Shown: in pieces, positions 4,486 to 5,324 of the stretch
Numbering within the stretch: the stretch's first letter is position 1
Layout: each line of letters starts with the position of its first letter
Assembly (NCBI GenBank): GCA_001778355.1
Contig: MFGS01000169.1
Span: 1 to 5,324, forward strand
Direction of reading: 5' to 3'
Length of the DNA: 5,324 nt
Source of the DNA: Candidatus Firestonebacteria bacterium RIFOXYA2_FULL_40_8
GTDB taxonomy: Bacteria; Oederibacteriota; D2-FULL-39-29
Made by a program: the position numbers and the translations under genes
The notes under the pieces: model-generated
What the model was told of the DNA's origin: nothing
Seen by the model: only the letters and a program-made list of their open reading frames with translations
Databases searched by the model: none

Positions 4486-5324
4486 ATGAAAAATTGGTTA
4501 ATAGCTCTGATTGTAATAACGCTTTTTCTTTCTTTTGTGGGTTTTTCTAACAGCTTTGTGATGAACTCTGAGATAAAAAAAATACAAGATACACTCATTG
4601 TAGTGGACCGGCTGAATAAAGATGTTCTCACGGAGATTGCTTTGGCAAGAATGGAGTTCTCGCACTATATGACCAATTTTGAAAAGAGCGCGGATACCGG
4701 AATTGAAAGATTAAAAAATGCAAGTGGTAAGGCAAATAGGGTACTGGGAATGTCACAGAGTGAGGCGGCAAAAGAAAAGGCAAAAAAGATCCTTGAATTG
4801 ATAGACCGGAATATAGAAATTTCCCAGGGCTTTAAGAAGGAAGGCAGGGATGAAGTAAAATATATTAAAATGATAAATACTAAGATTTTGCTTGAAAAAG
4901 AAACTTTTTCGGAAATGTCGGTTTTAGCCGAAATAATACAAAAAGATATTGATGATAAAATAAATAATATAAAAATTGTATCGTCAAAATTTGTTCTACT
5001 ATCCTTGTTTTTGCTCCTATTTGTTGCCGGAGGCATTATTATTACCACTATAGTTTACAGTTTTGTAACCAGAGATCAGAATGAGGAATTGAATTACTAT
5101 ATAAGCCGCAATTTAGTAGACAGGGATACAGGGTTTTTTAATAAACTGTATTTTCTTTCGCGGCTAAAGGAACTACTTAATAAAGCATCCCGGTTTAAAG
5201 AAGGGGTGGCTGTTGTAATGGTGAATATTGAGCCTGAAACGGCAAAATCAAATCTAAAAATTGCCTCTCTTCGATCTGCCGGAGAGATTATAAAAAAAGG
5301 TACAAGGATTTATGATATTATTGC
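4486..5324 (+). CDS. Two-TM sensor protein entering a GGDEF-like domain (3' partial)
   Basis: The frame is open from the ATG to the window edge (279 codons plus 2 bases), so the C-terminus is missing. Residues about 4-24 form a first membrane helix. Residues about 25-168 are a charged, strongly helical extracytoplasmic region (for example EAAKEKAKKILELIDRNIE) that looks like a four-helix-bundle sensor of the MCP type. Residues 169-191 form a second membrane helix. From residue 210 the sequence enters a GGDEF (diguanylate cyclase) fold: DRDTGFFNKLYFLSRL (212-227) matches the usual D-x-LTG-x-x-N-x-x-x-F opening, VAVVMVNIE matches the strand normally reading lDiD, and RIYDIIA (274-280) matches the R-x-x-D-x-x-A before the GGDEF loop. 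The metal-binding Asp of that strand is Asn247 here, and the FK-x-x-ND-x-x-GH-x-x-GD stretch is shortened and unrecognisable, so cyclase activity is doubtful. The GGDEF loop itself lies beyond the window. Likely a c-di-GMP-related or degenerate signalling receptor. Confidence 0.85.
   Translation, partial: MKNWLIALIVITLFLSFVGFSNSFVMNSEIKKIQDTLIVVDRLNKDVLTEIALARMEFSHYMTNFEKSADTGIERLKNASGKANRVLGMSQSEAAKEKAKKILELIDRNIEISQGFKKEGRDEVKYIKMINTKILLEKETFSEMSVLAEIIQKDIDDKINNIKIVSSKFVLLSLFLLLFVAGGIIITTIVYSFVTRDQNEELNYYISRNLVDRDTGFFNKLYFLSRLKELLNKASRFKEGVAVVMVNIEPETAKSNLKIASLRSAGEIIKKGTRIYDII

Overview
The window is AT-rich bacterial DNA with tightly packed genes all on the + strand and strong Shine-Dalgarno sites (GGAGG/GGGAGG). 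The gene products point to a Gram-negative-type cell plan: a Sec-exported FecR-domain protein with a CsgG-like region, an inner-membrane LysM/M23 peptidoglycan hydrolase, and two membrane or phospho-signalling proteins. The mix resembles uncultivated candidate-phylum genomes (Elusimicrobia/Omnitrophica/Firestonebacteria-like), but that placement is only an impression; no rRNA or marker gene is present to settle it.

Layout: (1) bases 1-458 are the C-terminal end of a sensor histidine kinase (complete ATPase domain, 5' end cut by the window). (2) 551-1912 is an exported 453-residue FecR-domain protein with its own probable promoter. (3) 1913-2175 is the longest gap (263 bases). It holds a terminator-type hairpin, a promoter-like sequence overlapping it, a short heptamer array, a second hairpin and a pair of 12-base direct repeats. 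(4) 2176-3138 is a TIM-barrel sugar phosphate isomerase/epimerase, followed after 12 bases by (5) 3151-4317, a membrane-anchored protein with three LysM repeats and an M23 peptidase domain; these two look like one operon. (6) 4318-4485 is a structured intergenic element of about 137 bases, bounded by imperfect 22-base inverted repeats made of the same kind of heptamer seen in (3). (7) 4486 to the window end is a two-transmembrane sensor protein entering a GGDEF-type domain, cut at the 3' end and missed by closed-ORF searches because it has no stop codon here.

The protein genes are individually recognisable. Taken together they suggest envelope maintenance and signal transduction, but nothing here proves they form one system. 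The least explained material is intergenic: two gaps share a heptamer (consensus NTGACNA) and stem-loops that all have 8-base loops, and the second gap is arranged almost symmetrically about an AT palindrome.
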